A DNA stretch of 64,000 bases. It comes from Pseudanabaena mucicola str. Chao 1806 (lineage in GTDB: Bacteria > Cyanobacteriota > Cyanobacteriia > Pseudanabaenales > Pseudanabaenaceae). The notes beneath the pieces were generated by a model. That model was given only the letters and a program-made list of their open reading frames with translations. It did not search any database and was not told where the DNA came from. Every line of letters begins with the position of its first letter. Position 1 is the stretch's first letter. This document shows, piece after piece, positions 1-9,555 of this stretch. A program made the position numbers and the translations under genes. The stretch spans positions 4,326,001 to 4,390,000 of the forward strand of contig NZ_CP097329.1 in the NCBI RefSeq assembly GCF_030323025.1, written 5' to 3'.

Positions 1-2
1 TT

Positions 3-455
3 ATCTCTCATCATCCAATCTCATTGGAGCAATGGCAGGAATGGTTTTCTGTATGGGAGAAGTATCTATTGAATAAACAGGAAATCAATGATGGAGAATA
101 TGAACTATCACTAGCCATTACAGATGACGATACGATTCGTCAGTTCAACTTGCAGTACCGCCAACAGAATCGACCAACGGATGTTCTGTCCTTTGCTGCC
201 TTAGAGTCGGAACTTCCTGAGATCCCCTTGACAGATGACGACTATGTAGAACCAACTAATTTGGGTGATATTATAATTTCCCAAACTACAGCAATCCGTC
301 AATCTGAAGAAAGAGAACATTCATTAGTCTACGAATTTGCTTGGTTAGCAGCTCATGGATTGTTACACTTACTAGGATGGGATCATCCAGATGAGGAAAG
401 TTTAGAAGCAATGCTCAAGCAACAGGACTCAATGCTGAGTCTAATTTCAATATAA
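3..455 (+). CDS. ybeY: Endoribonuclease YbeY (5' end outside window)
   Basis: Single-strand endoribonuclease of the UPF0054 family, needed for 16S rRNA 3'-end maturation and ribosome quality control in the cytoplasm. The metal-binding motif H-x3-H-x5-H is visible as HGLLHLLGWDH, at residues 111-121 counted from a TTG at position 24. The reading frame stays open to the left edge of the window, so the TTG is probably internal and the true start lies upstream. At 143+ residues it is a little shorter than usual cyanobacterial YbeY (about 160-180). The next gene is dgkA on the same strand, a common cyanobacterial neighbourhood, although 344 bp of repeat-bearing DNA separates the two here. Identity is secure; only the start is missing. 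Confidence 0.95.
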   Translation: MSHHPISLEQWQEWFSVWEKYLLNKQEINDGEYELSLAITDDDTIRQFNLQYRQQNRPTDVLSFAALESELPEIPLTDDDYVEPTNLGDIIISQTTAIRQSEEREHSLVYEFAWLAAHGLLHLLGWDHPDEESLEAMLKQQDSMLSLISI

Positions 456-489
456 ATCAAGATAATGTAACGAATACAGTCTATTGAGG

Positions 490-690
490 TTTTGAGTAGC
501 ACAGAAATATAGATAATTCAAATAAAAACTACAGCCTCGACTTCGTTCAGCTAATTTACACGGAGGGCTGAGCGAAGTCTAAGCCCCACTAAAAGTTATT
601 CAAAACAACTATAATTTTGAAATTGGCGCGAAGCAACACTTTCAAAATTATTTCTGGGTTTTAAGTAAGTGCAAAGCGCTGTATAAGGTG
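490..690. repeat. Interspersed two-module repeat (family C, copy 1)
   Basis: The 344-bp gap between ybeY and dgkA is filled by this element. The first module starts near ATTCAAATAAAAACTA and has the arms CTTCGTTCAGCT and GCTGAGCGAAG. The second is a hairpin around ATTTTGAAA with a GCGCGAAGC loop, then CTGGGTTTTAAGTAAG and GCAAAGCGCTGTAT. Both modules recur at about 17783-17960, with the second inverted, and the hairpin recurs near 29962-30016. No gene is seen in the gap. Confidence 0.6.
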
Positions 691-799
691 ATTTTTGGGG
701 CTGATATTTGAAAATAGCTATGATTGAAAGCATAAGTTGGGTAAACTATTTGGCAGCATCTTGACAATTGCTTGGCAAAATCTAATTGGAAAACGATCC

Positions 800-1303
800 A
801 TGAATATTGATTTACCGATCTCAAGAATATTTGCAATTAAATCGCCCCAATCGCTTTTTTTATCTGAGCAAATGACTCCAATCGACGAGTTTGAACAATC
901 CGAAGAGATAGCAAGCCAGCGCATTAATTCTTTTCAAATTGCCACAAATTTATTTCTTAGTTTTAAATATGCTGGACAAGGCGTTAGCTATGCCTTTCGT
1001 ACTCAGAGGAATTTCCGAATTCATGTAATCATCGGGTTGATCGCTTTATTCCTCAGTCTCTATTTTAAGTTATCTGCCATCGCCTGCTCGATAATTAGCT
1101 TGACGATCGCCCTAGTTTTAGTACTGGAATTACTAAATACGGCTTTGGAAGCAGTTGTAGATTTAACTGTAGGTCGTGAGTTTCATCAGTTAGCCAAAAT
1201 TGCTAAGGATTGCGCTGCAGGAGCAGTATTAATTGCGGCGATCACTGCGCTGATTATTGCGGGAGCGTTGTTATTGCCCCATATTTTGATTGCCTTTGCA
1301 TAA
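800..1303 (+). CDS. dgkA: Diacylglycerol/undecaprenol kinase family protein
   Basis: Small integral-membrane lipid kinase of the DgkA family, phosphorylating diacylglycerol or undecaprenol at the inner membrane. The family signature ELLNTALEAVVDL is followed by the conserved AKDCAAGAVL stretch, and three hydrophobic segments span the second half (after NFRIH, after FKLSAIAC, and at the C terminus). Three starts are possible in frame: TTG at 737, ATG at 800 and ATG at 872. The DgkA-like part begins just after 872, so the true N terminus could be shorter. I chose 800 because it is an ATG preceded by a purine-rich TTGGAAAA. Family assignment is firm; substrate (diacylglycerol or undecaprenol) cannot be told from sequence. 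Confidence 0.88.
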   Translation: MNIDLPISRIFAIKSPQSLFLSEQMTPIDEFEQSEEIASQRINSFQIATNLFLSFKYAGQGVSYAFRTQRNFRIHVIIGLIALFLSLYFKLSAIACSIISLTIALVLVLELLNTALEAVVDLTVGREFHQLAKIAKDCAAGAVLIAAITALIIAGALLLPHILIAFA

Positions 1304-1687
1304 TCTCACCAAAGTTGAGAGACAAGTGCATCTGTTCTTTAAAAGCGCATATTTAAGTTTGTAGATAGAATTAACAGATTGAGAAACTAACTGTTTGAGA
1401 TAATAAAAAACTAGCGATGCAGAGGCAAAATGATTACGTAGTTGTTTAGGATAGACTAATCCTTGCAACAATTGGTCGTTATGCTATTTGGCTTTGTCTA
1501 GCTCATCTTCTTTACATCTTTTTCGACCACCGTCTATGTCTTACTAGACATAAAAGCTCATTTAAAATATTCTCCAAATCTCTTTATTGGTTCAGTAGCG
1601 CACCAATTAGCATCATGCGCTACATCACGAATGATCACCATGAGGCTATAAAATGTATTGCGAGTTACCTAAGAAATACAAGATTAT
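1304..1687. other. 384-bp leader region upstream of carB, no gene seen
   Basis: No convincing gene, hairpin terminator or repeat family is visible. A short minus-strand frame at 1271-1471 overlaps the end of dgkA and has no family resemblance. The region presumably carries the carB promoter and leader, but I could not single out a reliable -10/-35 pair. Confidence 0.4.
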
Positions 1688-4600
1688 ATGCCCCGCCGTA
1701 ATGACATTCAGAAGATTTTGCTGATTGGCGCTGGTCCGATCGTGATCGGGCAAGCCTGCGAATTTGACTATTCGGGAACCCAAGCCTGTAAGGTTCTACG
1801 GGACGAGGGCTATTACGTGATCCTAGTTAACTCCAATCCCGCTACGATCATGACCGATCCCTCCACAGCTGATCGGACTTATGTTGAACCAATTACCCCC
1901 GAAGTCGTAGCTCAGATTATTGAAAAAGAGCGTCCTGATGCCATCCTGCCGACGATGGGTGGACAGACCGCTCTAAATACAGCCGTAGCCCTTGCGAAAA
2001 TGGGTGTACTGGAAAAGTATGGGGTGGAATTGATTGGTGCGAAACTAGATGCGATCGAGATGGCTGAGGATCGCAAACTCTTTAAAGAGGCGATGGAGCG
2101 CATTGGTGTAGCAATGTGTCCATCGGGATTGGCGACAACGATGGAAGAGTCTCGGGTGATCGCTCAGTCCATTGGTACTTATCCTCTGATTATCCGTCCT
2201 GCTTTTACTTTGGGAGGTACTGGCGGCGGGATCGCTTACAATCAAGAGGAATTTGAAGAAATTTGTGCTTCTGGTTTAGAAGCTAGTCCTGTATCGCAAA
2301 TCCTGATCGAGCGATCGCTAATTGGCTGGAAAGAGTATGAGCTAGAGGTGATGCGCGATCTCGCTGATAATGTGGTGATCATTTGCAGCATTGAAAATAT
2401 TGATCCCATGGGTATTCATACGGGTGATTCGATTACGGTTGCACCTGCTCAGACTCTAACGGATAAGGAATATCAGCGCTTGCGTGACTATGCAATTAAG
2501 ATTATTCGGGAAATCGGTGTGGAAACTGGTGGATCGAATATTCAATTCTCGATCAATCCTGAAAATGGCGAAGTAGTGGTGATCGAGATGAATCCTCGTG
2601 TATCCCGCAGTTCGGCGCTTGCATCGAAAGCGACAGGATTCCCGATCGCTAAATTTGCGGCAAAGCTAGCTGTGGGCTATACCCTTGATGAAATTTCTAA
2701 CGATATCACCAAGAAGACTCCTGCTAGTTTCGAGCCAACTATCGATTATGTCGTCACCAAGATCCCCCGTTTTGCTTTCGAGAAATTCCCAGGATCCGAG
2801 CCAGTTCTCACCACCCAGATGAAATCGGTCGGTGAAGCGATGGCGATCGGTAGAACTTTCCAAGAGTCATTCCAAAAGGCTTTGCGATCGCTGGAAGTTG
2901 GTCGCTTTGGCTTTGGTGGTGATCGCGAAGAGAAATTACCTGATCTTGACAAAATCAAATATAGCTTGCGAACTCCAAACCCTGACCGCATCTTCTCGAT
3001 CCGTGATGGCTTCCTTTCTGGACTGTCGGTACAAGCAATTTTTGAGCTAACCAATATCGATCCTTGGTTCCTCCAAAAAATGCGGGAGATTACCGATGTG
3101 GAACTTTCGCTAAAGGGACGAAAACTGGAAAGTATTCTCAAGGATGAGTTATTGGAAACTAAACGTCTGGGCTTTAGCGATCGCCAGATTGCTTACCTCT
3201 CAGGCACAAATGAAGATGCCGTGCGGACCTATCGCAAATCCCTTGGCGTGATTCCTGCTTATAAAACCGTTGATACCTGCGCGGCAGAATTTGAAGCATT
3301 AACTCCATATCACTATTCCACCTACGAAGAAGAATCGGAAATTTTACCTTCGACTAAGCGTAAGGTAATGATTCTTGGTGGCGGTCCTAATCGGATTGGA
3401 CAGGGGATTGAATTTGACTATTGCTGTTGTCATGCTAGTTATGCCTTACGGGCGGCAGGGTTTGAGACAATCATGGTTAACTCTAATCCTGAAACCGTTT
3501 CTACGGATTACGACACCAGCGATCGCCTATATTTCGAGCCATTAACTCGCGAAGATGTGCTGAACATCATCGAAGCAGAAAATCCTGAAGGGGTAATCAT
3601 TCAATTTGGAGGACAAACCCCCCTAAAGCTTTCAGTACCGCTTTTGCGCTACTTAGAAGATCATAATTCCTCCACCAAGATTTTGGGAACTTCACCTGAC
3701 TCAATCGATATTGCTGAAGATCGGGAGCGCTTTGAGGCAATTTGTCAAAAGCTAGGAATTGTCCAGCCTAACAATGGTCTAGCACGTTCCGAAGGAGAAG
3801 CGATCGCTGTAGCCCAACGTGTCAGCTATCCCGTAGTCGTGCGTCCTAGCTACGTTCTCGGTGGTCGGGGTATGGAAGTCGTTTATTCTGACGCGGAATT
3901 GGAAGACTATATGCGTCGCGCCATCATTATTGAACCTGATCACCCTGTACTCATTGATCAATTCTTAGAAGGAGCGATTGAAGTCGATGTAGATGCGATC
4001 GCTGACCAACAGGGTAATATTACCATCGGTGGCATTATGGAACATATTGAAGAAGCAGGAATTCATTCAGGTGACTCTGCTTGTTCGATCCCCACCTTCT
4101 CTTTGCCGCCTGAAGTTCTTAAAACAATCAGAGAATGGACAATCAGCCTCGCTAAAGCGCTTAATGTAGTTGGATTGATGAATATTCAATATGCAGTACA
4201 GTTAAATAATAACAATCTCAAGGCAAGTAAAGTATTTATTCTTGAAGCCAATCCTCGTGCTTCCCGTACCGTTCCCTATGTTAGCAAAGCGATTAATGTT
4301 CCCCTTGTCAACTATGCTTCAAGAATTATGGTGGGTACAACCCTTGCGGAATTGGGTTTAACCGAAGAGGTGATTCCTAAACATATTTCAATTAAAGAAG
4401 CCGTGCTGCCTTTTGCTAAGTTTGCAGGAACCGATACGATTTTGGGACCTGAAATGCGATCAACAGGCGAAGTAATGGGTATCGATACTGAGTTTGGACG
4501 TGCCTTTGCAAAAGCGCAAATTGCTGCAGGTACTAGTTTACCCCTAACAGGAACAGTATTTCTCTCAGTTAATGATCGTGATAAGAGCGGCATTTCATCA

Positions 4601-4939
4601 GTTGCTGAAGCCTTTATTGATCTTGGTTTCAAGGTTGTAGCAACGGAAGGAACCCATAAGATTCTCCGCCGCAATGGCATTGAATCCAAGCAGGTTCTCA
4701 AAGTTCATGAAGGTCGTCCTCATATTGGCGACTCGATGAAAAATGGTCAAATTCAATTGATCGTCAATTCTCCAAGTGGTGAAGAGGCAAAAACCGATGG
4801 CAAGATGATTCGTCGCACGGCTCTAGCTTACAAAATCCCTGTAATTACTACTCTAGCAGGTGCAAAAGCGGCGATCGCGGCTATTCGTTCTCTCCAATCT
4901 GGAGCAATTTCGGTAACAGCCTTGCAAGATTACGCTTAG
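1688..4939 (+). CDS. carB: Carbamoyl-phosphate synthase large subunit
   Basis: Makes carbamoyl phosphate from bicarbonate, ATP and glutamine-derived ammonia (with CarA, not in this window), feeding arginine and pyrimidine synthesis. The 1083 residues match the usual length. Two homologous halves are evident: [18 protein letters not shown] near the start and [15 protein letters not shown] near residue 560 open the two ATP-grasp units. The ATP-grasp signatures [14 protein letters not shown] and [14 protein letters not shown] follow, then an MGS-like allosteric domain in the last 140 residues ([25 protein letters not shown]). The start [14 protein letters not shown] is typical of cyanobacterial CarB. 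Monocistronic here, with a palindromic repeat directly downstream. Confidence 0.99.
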   Translation: MPRRNDIQKILLIGAGPIVIGQACEFDYSGTQACKVLRDEGYYVILVNSNPATIMTDPSTADRTYVEPITPEVVAQIIEKERPDAILPTMGGQTALNTAVALAKMGVLEKYGVELIGAKLDAIEMAEDRKLFKEAMERIGVAMCPSGLATTMEESRVIAQSIGTYPLIIRPAFTLGGTGGGIAYNQEEFEEICASGLEASPVSQILIERSLIGWKEYELEVMRDLADNVVIICSIENIDPMGIHTGDSITVAPAQTLTDKEYQRLRDYAIKIIREIGVETGGSNIQFSINPENGEVVVIEMNPRVSRSSALASKATGFPIAKFAAKLAVGYTLDEISNDITKKTPASFEPTIDYVVTKIPRFAFEKFPGSEPVLTTQMKSVGEAMAIGRTFQESFQKALRSLEVGRFGFGGDREEKLPDLDKIKYSLRTPNPDRIFSIRDGFLSGLSVQAIFELTNIDPWFLQKMREITDVELSLKGRKLESILKDELLETKRLGFSDRQIAYLSGTNEDAVRTYRKSLGVIPAYKTVDTCAAEFEALTPYHYSTYEEESEILPSTKRKVMILGGGPNRIGQGIEFDYCCCHASYALRAAGFETIMVNSNPETVSTDYDTSDRLYFEPLTREDVLNIIEAENPEGVIIQFGGQTPLKLSVPLLRYLEDHNSSTKILGTSPDSIDIAEDRERFEAICQKLGIVQPNNGLARSEGEAIAVAQRVSYPVVVRPSYVLGGRGMEVVYSDAELEDYMRRAIIIEPDHPVLIDQFLEGAIEVDVDAIADQQGNITIGGIMEHIEEAGIHSGDSACSIPTFSLPPEVLKTIREWTISLAKALNVVGLMNIQYAVQLNNNNLKASKVFILEANPRASRTVPYVSKAINVPLVNYASRIMVGTTLAELGLTEEVIPKHISIKEAVLPFAKFAGTDTILGPEMRSTGEVMGIDTEFGRAFAKAQIAAGTSLPLTGTVFLSVNDRDKSGISSVAEAFIDLGFKVVATEGTHKILRRNGIESKQVLKVHEGRPHIGDSMKNGQIQLIVNSPSGEEAKTDGKMIRRTALAYKIPVITTLAGAKAAIAAIRSLQSGAISVTALQDYA

Positions 4940-4952
4940 GAAGCTAAACAGT

Positions 4953-5018
4953 TAGTCATGCAATTTAATTGTGTTGCGGGCGCTTCGCGCCCACAACATA
5001 ATTACTAAAAAAATTACT
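4953..5018. repeat. Palindromic repeat (family E, copy 1)
   Basis: Hairpin with a stem built around ATTGTGTTGCGGGCGC and a TTCG-type loop, preceded by TAGTCATGCAATTTA. Other copies are at 16774-16838 and 19318-19382, the latter inverted. It sits between carB and the permease gene and could act as a transcript end structure, but it lacks a clear T-run. Confidence 0.65.
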
Positions 5019-5128
5019 TTTCAGCTCTCCCGCTAAACAAACTCAGACTTCACTAAGAAAGTTGCTATTATTGCTGATAGATCCTGTGAGCCATCAGCAG
5101 TAATAGCTATTTTCTGGTTGTCTTTTTT

Positions 5129-6310
5129 ATGACGCAAATTCCTGTAACACTGCCACCGCAAATATCGCAAACTGCTTGGCAATGGGCAAAAAAAAATCTC
5201 TTCAGCAGTTGGTTTAATACCCTACTCACCATAATTTGTATTTGGGTTTTGTACCTGTCAGTGAGTAATCTCTGGATTTGGACAACGACTAAGGCTCAAT
5301 GGGAGGTTGTCAGCAGTAATTTACGTCTACTTTTGGTAGGTCTATACCCTGTCACCGAATTTTGGCGATTATGGGGTGTATTAGTGATCGCAGGCAGTTT
5401 AGCAGGCATCTCATGGGGGCTATGGGGCAGATTTAGTCGCACAGTAGCGATCTCAATTGGATCTTTATCAGTCACTTTAGCAATTTTGCTACCTGTCGAA
5501 ACGCTCTTCAAAGGATTGACTTTAGCTGTTAGTGGCGTAATCGCGTTGGGGTTCACCATTGGACAGCAATGTAAGAAATTTGAGATCAGTTCCCTAACTG
5601 TGGCGATCGCGTGGTTTATTTCTTTGCCAATTTCCCTATGGCTAGTTGGTGGCAATTTCGGATTAACAGCCGTTGACGCAAATGTCTGGAATGGACTCGT
5701 ATTGACATTACTCGTAGCTATTTCTGGGATTACCTTCTCTTTTCCCCTAGGAATTTTACTAGCTTTAGGAAGACAAAGTACTTTACCTGTCATCAAATTA
5801 TTTTGTACCTGTTACATTGAGCTAGTGCGTGGTCTACCCTTGATTGGCATTCTGTTTATGGCACAAGTGATGTTGCCCTTATTTTTACCCGCAGGTTTAG
5901 AAATTGATCGCGTATTGAGAGCGATCGCTGCTTTTGTCCTATTCAGTGCTGCATATCTTGCCGAAAATGTCCGTGGCGGTTTGCAATCAATTCCTAAGGG
6001 GCAAGCCGAAGCCGCTAGAGCCTTGGGATTAAATATCCCTCTCACCATTGCTTTGATCATTTTGCCCCAAGCTCTTAAAGCTTCAATCCCTGCCATTGTG
6101 GGGCAATTTATTGGTCTGTTTAAAGACACATCGCTCGTAGCGATCGTTGGACTGGTCGATCTGATGGGCATTGCCCGTACTGTCCTATCTCAGCCAGAGT
6201 TTATCGGGCGCTATGCCGAAGTTTATCTGTTTGTTGCCATCATCTATTGGGTATTTTGTTTTTCCATGTCCCAAGCGAGCCAAAAATTAGAAAGAAAACT
6301 CCATAATTAG
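5129..6310 (+). CDS. Amino acid ABC transporter permease (NatH/AapM type)
   Basis: Inner-membrane permease of a polar amino acid ABC importer, like NatH of the cyanobacterial N-II system and AapM of rhizobia. The 393-residue length, with a long N-terminal region of several membrane segments before the BPD_transp_1 domain (about residues 190-390), is the AapM/NatH architecture. The EAA loop reads EAARALGLN, followed by a typical LPQALKASIPAIVGQ stretch and KDTSLVAIVGL. No binding protein, second permease or ATPase gene lies next to it, so its partners must be encoded elsewhere. In the N-II system NatH works with NatF, NatG and BgtA. Direction of transport and family are secure; the substrate range is inferred. 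Confidence 0.9.
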   Translation: MTQIPVTLPPQISQTAWQWAKKNLFSSWFNTLLTIICIWVLYLSVSNLWIWTTTKAQWEVVSSNLRLLLVGLYPVTEFWRLWGVLVIAGSLAGISWGLWGRFSRTVAISIGSLSVTLAILLPVETLFKGLTLAVSGVIALGFTIGQQCKKFEISSLTVAIAWFISLPISLWLVGGNFGLTAVDANVWNGLVLTLLVAISGITFSFPLGILLALGRQSTLPVIKLFCTCYIELVRGLPLIGILFMAQVMLPLFLPAGLEIDRVLRAIAAFVLFSAAYLAENVRGGLQSIPKGQAEAARALGLNIPLTIALIILPQALKASIPAIVGQFIGLFKDTSLVAIVGLVDLMGIARTVLSQPEFIGRYAEVYLFVAIIYWVFCFSMSQASQKLERKLHN

Positions 6311-6447
6311 CTATAACGTTTACCCGACGAATGTAGCAGGAATTTTATGACCTACCTTCAGTGGGTCAAAAAATTCCAGTGACTCGATTGATGGAAAGAC
6401 GCTATAACTAAAATCGCATCCTGACACATTTATAAACTTTCTGACCC

Positions 6448-7014
6448 ATGCCTGAACTGCTCGATAATGCTGCATATCAACAACGCCCAACATGGGATGA
6501 ATATTTCATGCTGCTGACTAAACTCGCTGCCATGCGATCAACCTGCCTTGCTTTTCCCGTAGGTGCTGTAATTGTCAAAGATAAGCAAGTTCTAGCTACA
6601 GGTTACAATGGCTCCCCCTCAGGCTCTGTGCATTGCACCACCCAAGGCTATTGCTATCCCAATGTCAGTACCTGTGATGCGAGCAAGGAGTTCCCCTCAA
6701 GAGCAGTTCATGCAGAAGCTAATGCGATCGCCCAAGCTGCAAAACATGGTATTTCCACCGATGGCGCAAGTATTTATGTCACTTTGGAACCCTGTATTTC
6801 CTGCTTAAAGTTGGTTGTATCCGCAGGTATTCGTGAAGTTTATTATGAAACTAGTTTTAATAAAGGAAATAATGCGGCACTCTGCCAATCATTTGTTGCT
6901 GAAGGATTAGTGACCCTCAAGCAAATTAAAATATCGTCATCAGTTCTCAAACGAGCTGACCTATTTCTCAACTCTCCTACTTCGGAGTTGCGGTTATTTA
7001 CTCAGGAAGTTTAG
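6448..7014 (+). CDS. dCMP deaminase family protein (ComEB-like)
   Basis: Zinc-dependent cytidine/deoxycytidylate deaminase fold, converting dCMP to dUMP for dTTP synthesis in characterised relatives. The catalytic motif HAEANAIAQ (H88, E90) and the second zinc motif PCISC (C116, C119) are intact. Extra Cys and His residues between them (VHCTTQGYCY and STCD) resemble the additional zinc site of dCMP deaminases. The 188-residue length suits the family, with a C-terminal tail of about 25 residues that varies. It is followed after 3 bp by a small membrane-protein gene and then a lipoprotein gene on the same strand, so the three may be co-transcribed, though no functional link is obvious. Confidence 0.9.
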   Translation: MPELLDNAAYQQRPTWDEYFMLLTKLAAMRSTCLAFPVGAVIVKDKQVLATGYNGSPSGSVHCTTQGYCYPNVSTCDASKEFPSRAVHAEANAIAQAAKHGISTDGASIYVTLEPCISCLKLVVSAGIREVYYETSFNKGNNAALCQSFVAEGLVTLKQIKISSSVLKRADLFLNSPTSELRLFTQEV

Positions 7015-7017
7015 GAA

Positions 7018-7473
7018 ATGGCTATGAGTGATGATCAAAGGCAAATTTTATTAGCAGTACGTGGAACTACCCAAGAAAGTCTCAGGGAAATGCGATCGCG
7101 GGTTTTTAGCATTGTGAGTACTGCCATCACTCTATTTACAGTGTTTATTGGCTGGATTGTCCAACGAGTAGCTAAGTTCTCTTTGCCTGAAACCCTACTT
7201 TTTGTATGTATTATCTTGATGTTTTGGATTGGCAATTTGCTGATCTTGATCGATATTCGGCGAGGCTACATCAAAACAATGGGGATTTCTGTCCGCGTCG
7301 AAAAGGCTTTGGGACTATATGAGACAAAAGTATTTGATGAGGAAGATGAGTCACTATTTCCATCTAGTTACCTAAAACCAATTAAGGGCAAGCATTTTCA
7401 AAAGTTTGAATTGATTCTCTCCTGTTCCGCGATCGCTTCTATTCTCATTGTGATTATCAAATATATTTATTAA
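7018..7473 (+). CDS. Small membrane protein of unknown function
   Basis: I do not recognise a family. The 151-residue protein has a polar N terminus (about 26 residues), two close membrane segments (roughly residues 27-47 and 58-80), a charged cytoplasmic stretch with FDEEDE, and a last hydrophobic segment at about 130-148 ending at the stop. This topology recalls small SLATT- or DUF-type three-segment proteins, but nothing sequence-specific supports that. The spacing is tight: 3 bp after the deaminase gene and 7 bp before the lipoprotein gene. ATG at 7018 or 7024 could be the start. Confidence 0.7.
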   Translation: MAMSDDQRQILLAVRGTTQESLREMRSRVFSIVSTAITLFTVFIGWIVQRVAKFSLPETLLFVCIILMFWIGNLLILIDIRRGYIKTMGISVRVEKALGLYETKVFDEEDESLFPSSYLKPIKGKHFQKFELILSCSAIASILIVIIKYIY

Positions 7474-7480
7474 GGATGAT

Positions 7481-8392
7481 ATGCGACAGTCCCCTTTACG
7501 AACATATAGAAAATCTGTTTTTGTGAGAGTCTGCCAAGCAATCGCTATACCTTGTCTTACGCTTAGCTTATTAGTTGCTTGCAATACAGGCGATCGCCCC
7601 AAAGAATCAAGCAGTCACAAACTAACAGGAACTTGGGAATTTAAAAATCAAGATGGAGTCAAGAATGGGATGGCGATTTTTGATTCTCAAAATGGAATTG
7701 ATGGAAATGTGTATATTTTGAGTAATGATTCGCCCTTGGGAAAGACTGCGATCGCAGGTAAATACAAAGTCAATCCCAGTAAGCATCCACCAGAAATCGA
7801 TCTCACTTTTGGCGATCTCACTACGCAAACGATCTATGAAATCGGCAATGATGGACAACTAAAAATTGCTAATACAGTTCCTGATCAACCTCGTCCCACC
7901 ACTTTAGATGCTCAACCCCAACAGTTAAAAAAGATTTCAGATAATACAAGCATTGCAAGTGATATCAAAATCCTGCGATCTCCAGATTTAGCTGCTTCAT
8001 CGGCATTAGTTCATGAAGCCGAGAGTAAGTCCTATATTCGTGCCATCATGCGATCGCAGCAGCAAATATTTCAAGAGAAGGGACAATTCTCAACAGATAT
8101 TAATCTATTAACTTTAGGCTTGAAACTTAATTCAGAATCCTATAATTACAAAATTACTCTACTAGATACGACTTCAGGATTACTCGTACAAAATAGTGCT
8201 GTACCAATTAAAGATGGACTCAAAGCTTATACGGGATTTGTCTATGTAATTGTCAATGATAGCAATCAAAAAATCACAAAACCTCTACTCTGTGAAAGTA
8301 ATACTCCCTTAAAAGCGATCCCACTCATCCCCAAAAAACAAGATGAAGATTATATCTGTCCTGACGCTTACATTAAAATTAATCCATGGTAG
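7481..8392 (+). CDS. Lipoprotein with type IV pilin-like G/H domain
   Basis: Predicted secreted lipoprotein. A hydrophobic signal segment ends in the lipobox LVAC with Cys34. Residues about 45-130 form a beta-rich region starting LTGTWEFKNQDGVKNG, which resembles a lipocalin-like or extracellular sensing domain. The C-terminal half, from about residue 175, reads SYIRAIMRSQQQIFQEKGQF and then short beta strands (YNYKITLLD, YTGFVYVIVND). This is the pattern of the Pilin_GH family common in cyanobacteria, in which the pilin N-terminal helix is replaced by an upstream segment. Role unknown; probably on the cell surface or in the periplasm. It is the last gene of a likely three-gene unit. Confidence 0.8.
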   Translation: MRQSPLRTYRKSVFVRVCQAIAIPCLTLSLLVACNTGDRPKESSSHKLTGTWEFKNQDGVKNGMAIFDSQNGIDGNVYILSNDSPLGKTAIAGKYKVNPSKHPPEIDLTFGDLTTQTIYEIGNDGQLKIANTVPDQPRPTTLDAQPQQLKKISDNTSIASDIKILRSPDLAASSALVHEAESKSYIRAIMRSQQQIFQEKGQFSTDINLLTLGLKLNSESYNYKITLLDTTSGLLVQNSAVPIKDGLKAYTGFVYVIVNDSNQKITKPLLCESNTPLKAIPLIPKKQDEDYICPDAYIKINPW

Positions 8393-8476
8393 TACGCTAG
8401 GGCAATGGTTCCGTGATATGAGAAAAAGCCCTGAAACCCTTTTGGTGTCTGGATTTCGATGATTTAACCTTAAAAC

Positions 8477-8512
8477 AGCTAAAGCCCTTATCTGACAAGG
8501 GTTTTAGCCAAT
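8477..8512 (+). terminator. Hairpin downstream of the lipoprotein gene
   Basis: Inverted repeat GCTAAAGCCCTT / AAGGGTTTTAGC with a short loop, about 85 bp after the stop codon of the lipoprotein gene. It lacks a strong T-run, so terminator function is only plausible. Confidence 0.4.
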
Positions 8513-8655
8513 AATCCTATCTATCGGGCGGAACCAGTACTAACTCATCCTTACTTGTTTAGGATTACGTTTATAGCGTTTTTTAAGCAAGTGAGTTACA
8601 TAGGTTTGTTTCCCCTCTTTTGGCGTGGAAACAAACCTGTACTTCACTAGACTGG

Positions 8656-8760
8656 TAAGTAGCTAGACATAAGTAAACTAAAAACCGAGAAGTTTGTTCC
8701 GCCCGCTACGCGGGCGGAACAAACTCTCGTTTTGGGTTTTAATTAAGTTGAGCTACTTAA
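8656..8760. repeat. Inverted-repeat element (family A, copy 1)
   Basis: About 105 bp bounded by TAAGTAGCTAGACATAAG at the left and AATTAAGTTGAGCTACTTA at the right. In the middle is a GC-rich hairpin (GTTCCGCCCGC / GCGGGCGGAAC) and AAAACCGAG near the left arm. Three more copies lie at 12924-13024, 19186-19290 (inverted) and 38265-38368. The rest of the 8393-8801 gap holds a second hairpin (8605-8640) and nothing that looks coding. Confidence 0.8.
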
Positions 8761-8801
8761 ACGCTATAAAACAACTATACTTAAGAGAATAGAAGTAATC
8801 A

Positions 8802-9264
8802 TTAGCAATCTCTAGAGAATGTACCTAGTTCTTCAATTTGGTAACCTTCAGGATAAGATGGACGCTTGCGATGAGTGCCTAGCAGAGGTTCGCGACGTTC
8901 AGGCGAAAAGCCGACAATTTTGCCGCGTAATTTTAGAGTCCCTGTAACCATTTTGCGTAAAAAGATAGGTGGACAAGGAAGCGAAAGTGCAGCCATTAAA
9001 GGGTCATCAATGGCTGCATAAATCATAGGTCTGCCCAGTGACCATAGTAATCGTGGTAAATAAAAACTTAAAAATAAATTTACCGTCACTTTCGCGATGA
9101 TGCGGTTTGAAGGTGCAAGTGCAAAATGCTTCTGCTCGTAATTTCGATTAAACTGCTCAAATTGATCAAAATTCTCAGGAATATCACGAATATGCATCCG
9201 TAAGCCCACCTCTCGATAAAAGTAAAAACAAGCTAGTTGCTCATTACGAGTTAGCGATCGCCGA
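8802..9264 (-). pseudogene. Beheaded MpaB-family (DUF2236) oxygenase gene
   Basis: The reading frame continues to 9347, but only the part up to about 9264 is native. Residues NEQLACFYFYREVGLRMHI, NFDQFEQFNRNYEQKHFA and RRPSYPEGYQIEELG-like segments match the C-terminal half of the DUF2236 family (MpaB / latex-clearing-protein-like oxygenase domain). The N-terminal half, which carries conserved haem-ligand histidines, is missing. Upstream the frame runs into a remnant of an insertion sequence (9265-9406) that matches the transposase start of the IS at 44481-45666. Full-length relatives are about 280-400 residues, against about 150 here, so the gene is very probably dead. Confidence 0.75.
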
Positions 9265-9406
9265 TGCAGCTTTTTACTTTTCTTTCTTTCCCTGCTTTTG
9301 TCCCACTGCTTTTTTTGACAAAAAAATTCCCACGTTTGGGCTGACATTTTCCAGCATTTGCTCCCTCACCGATATTTCTATACCTTCTAGCGTTTTCATT
9401 TGCTCG
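9265..9406 (-). mobile_element. Remnant of an ISKra4-like insertion sequence
   Basis: About 140 bp closely match positions 45357-45505 of the complete IS, including the run encoding SAQTWEFFC and the shared GTTTGGGCTGACATTTT. Only the 5' part of the transposase gene is left; both termini are gone. It abuts the truncated MpaB-family gene on one side and a family B element on the other. Confidence 0.75.
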
Positions 9407-9424
9407 GCATCATTCTCTTAAGCA

Positions 9425-9517
9425 TAGGACTTACGCATTGGGTAGATTTGGTGCGGGCGAAGCCCGCACCAAATCTACCTCAATCCTAAGAAATTCGTTC
9501 GGTTTGCGTAAGTCCTA
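9425..9517. repeat. 93-bp MITE-like element (family B, copy 1)
   Basis: Bounded by TAGGACTTACGCA and its inverse TGCGTAAGTCCTA, with an inner hairpin GGTGCGGGC / GCCCGCACC. Further 93-bp copies lie at 22476-22568, 22715-22807 and (degenerate) 30803-30895, and a shortened version at about 32155-32218. Constant size, terminal inverted repeats and absence of coding capacity are typical of a MITE. Confidence 0.8.
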
Positions 9518-9555
9518 AAGCATTTAAACTCAACATCTAATTGAGTTACTTCTGA

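Noticed and set aside
648-924. Minus-strand frames overlapping the dgkA 5' region
   Set aside because: They lie over the family C hairpin and the dgkA N-terminal part and show no family resemblance.
1271-1471. 66-residue minus-strand frame after dgkA
   Set aside because: Overlaps dgkA, no clear ribosome-binding site and no family recognised; too weak to call.
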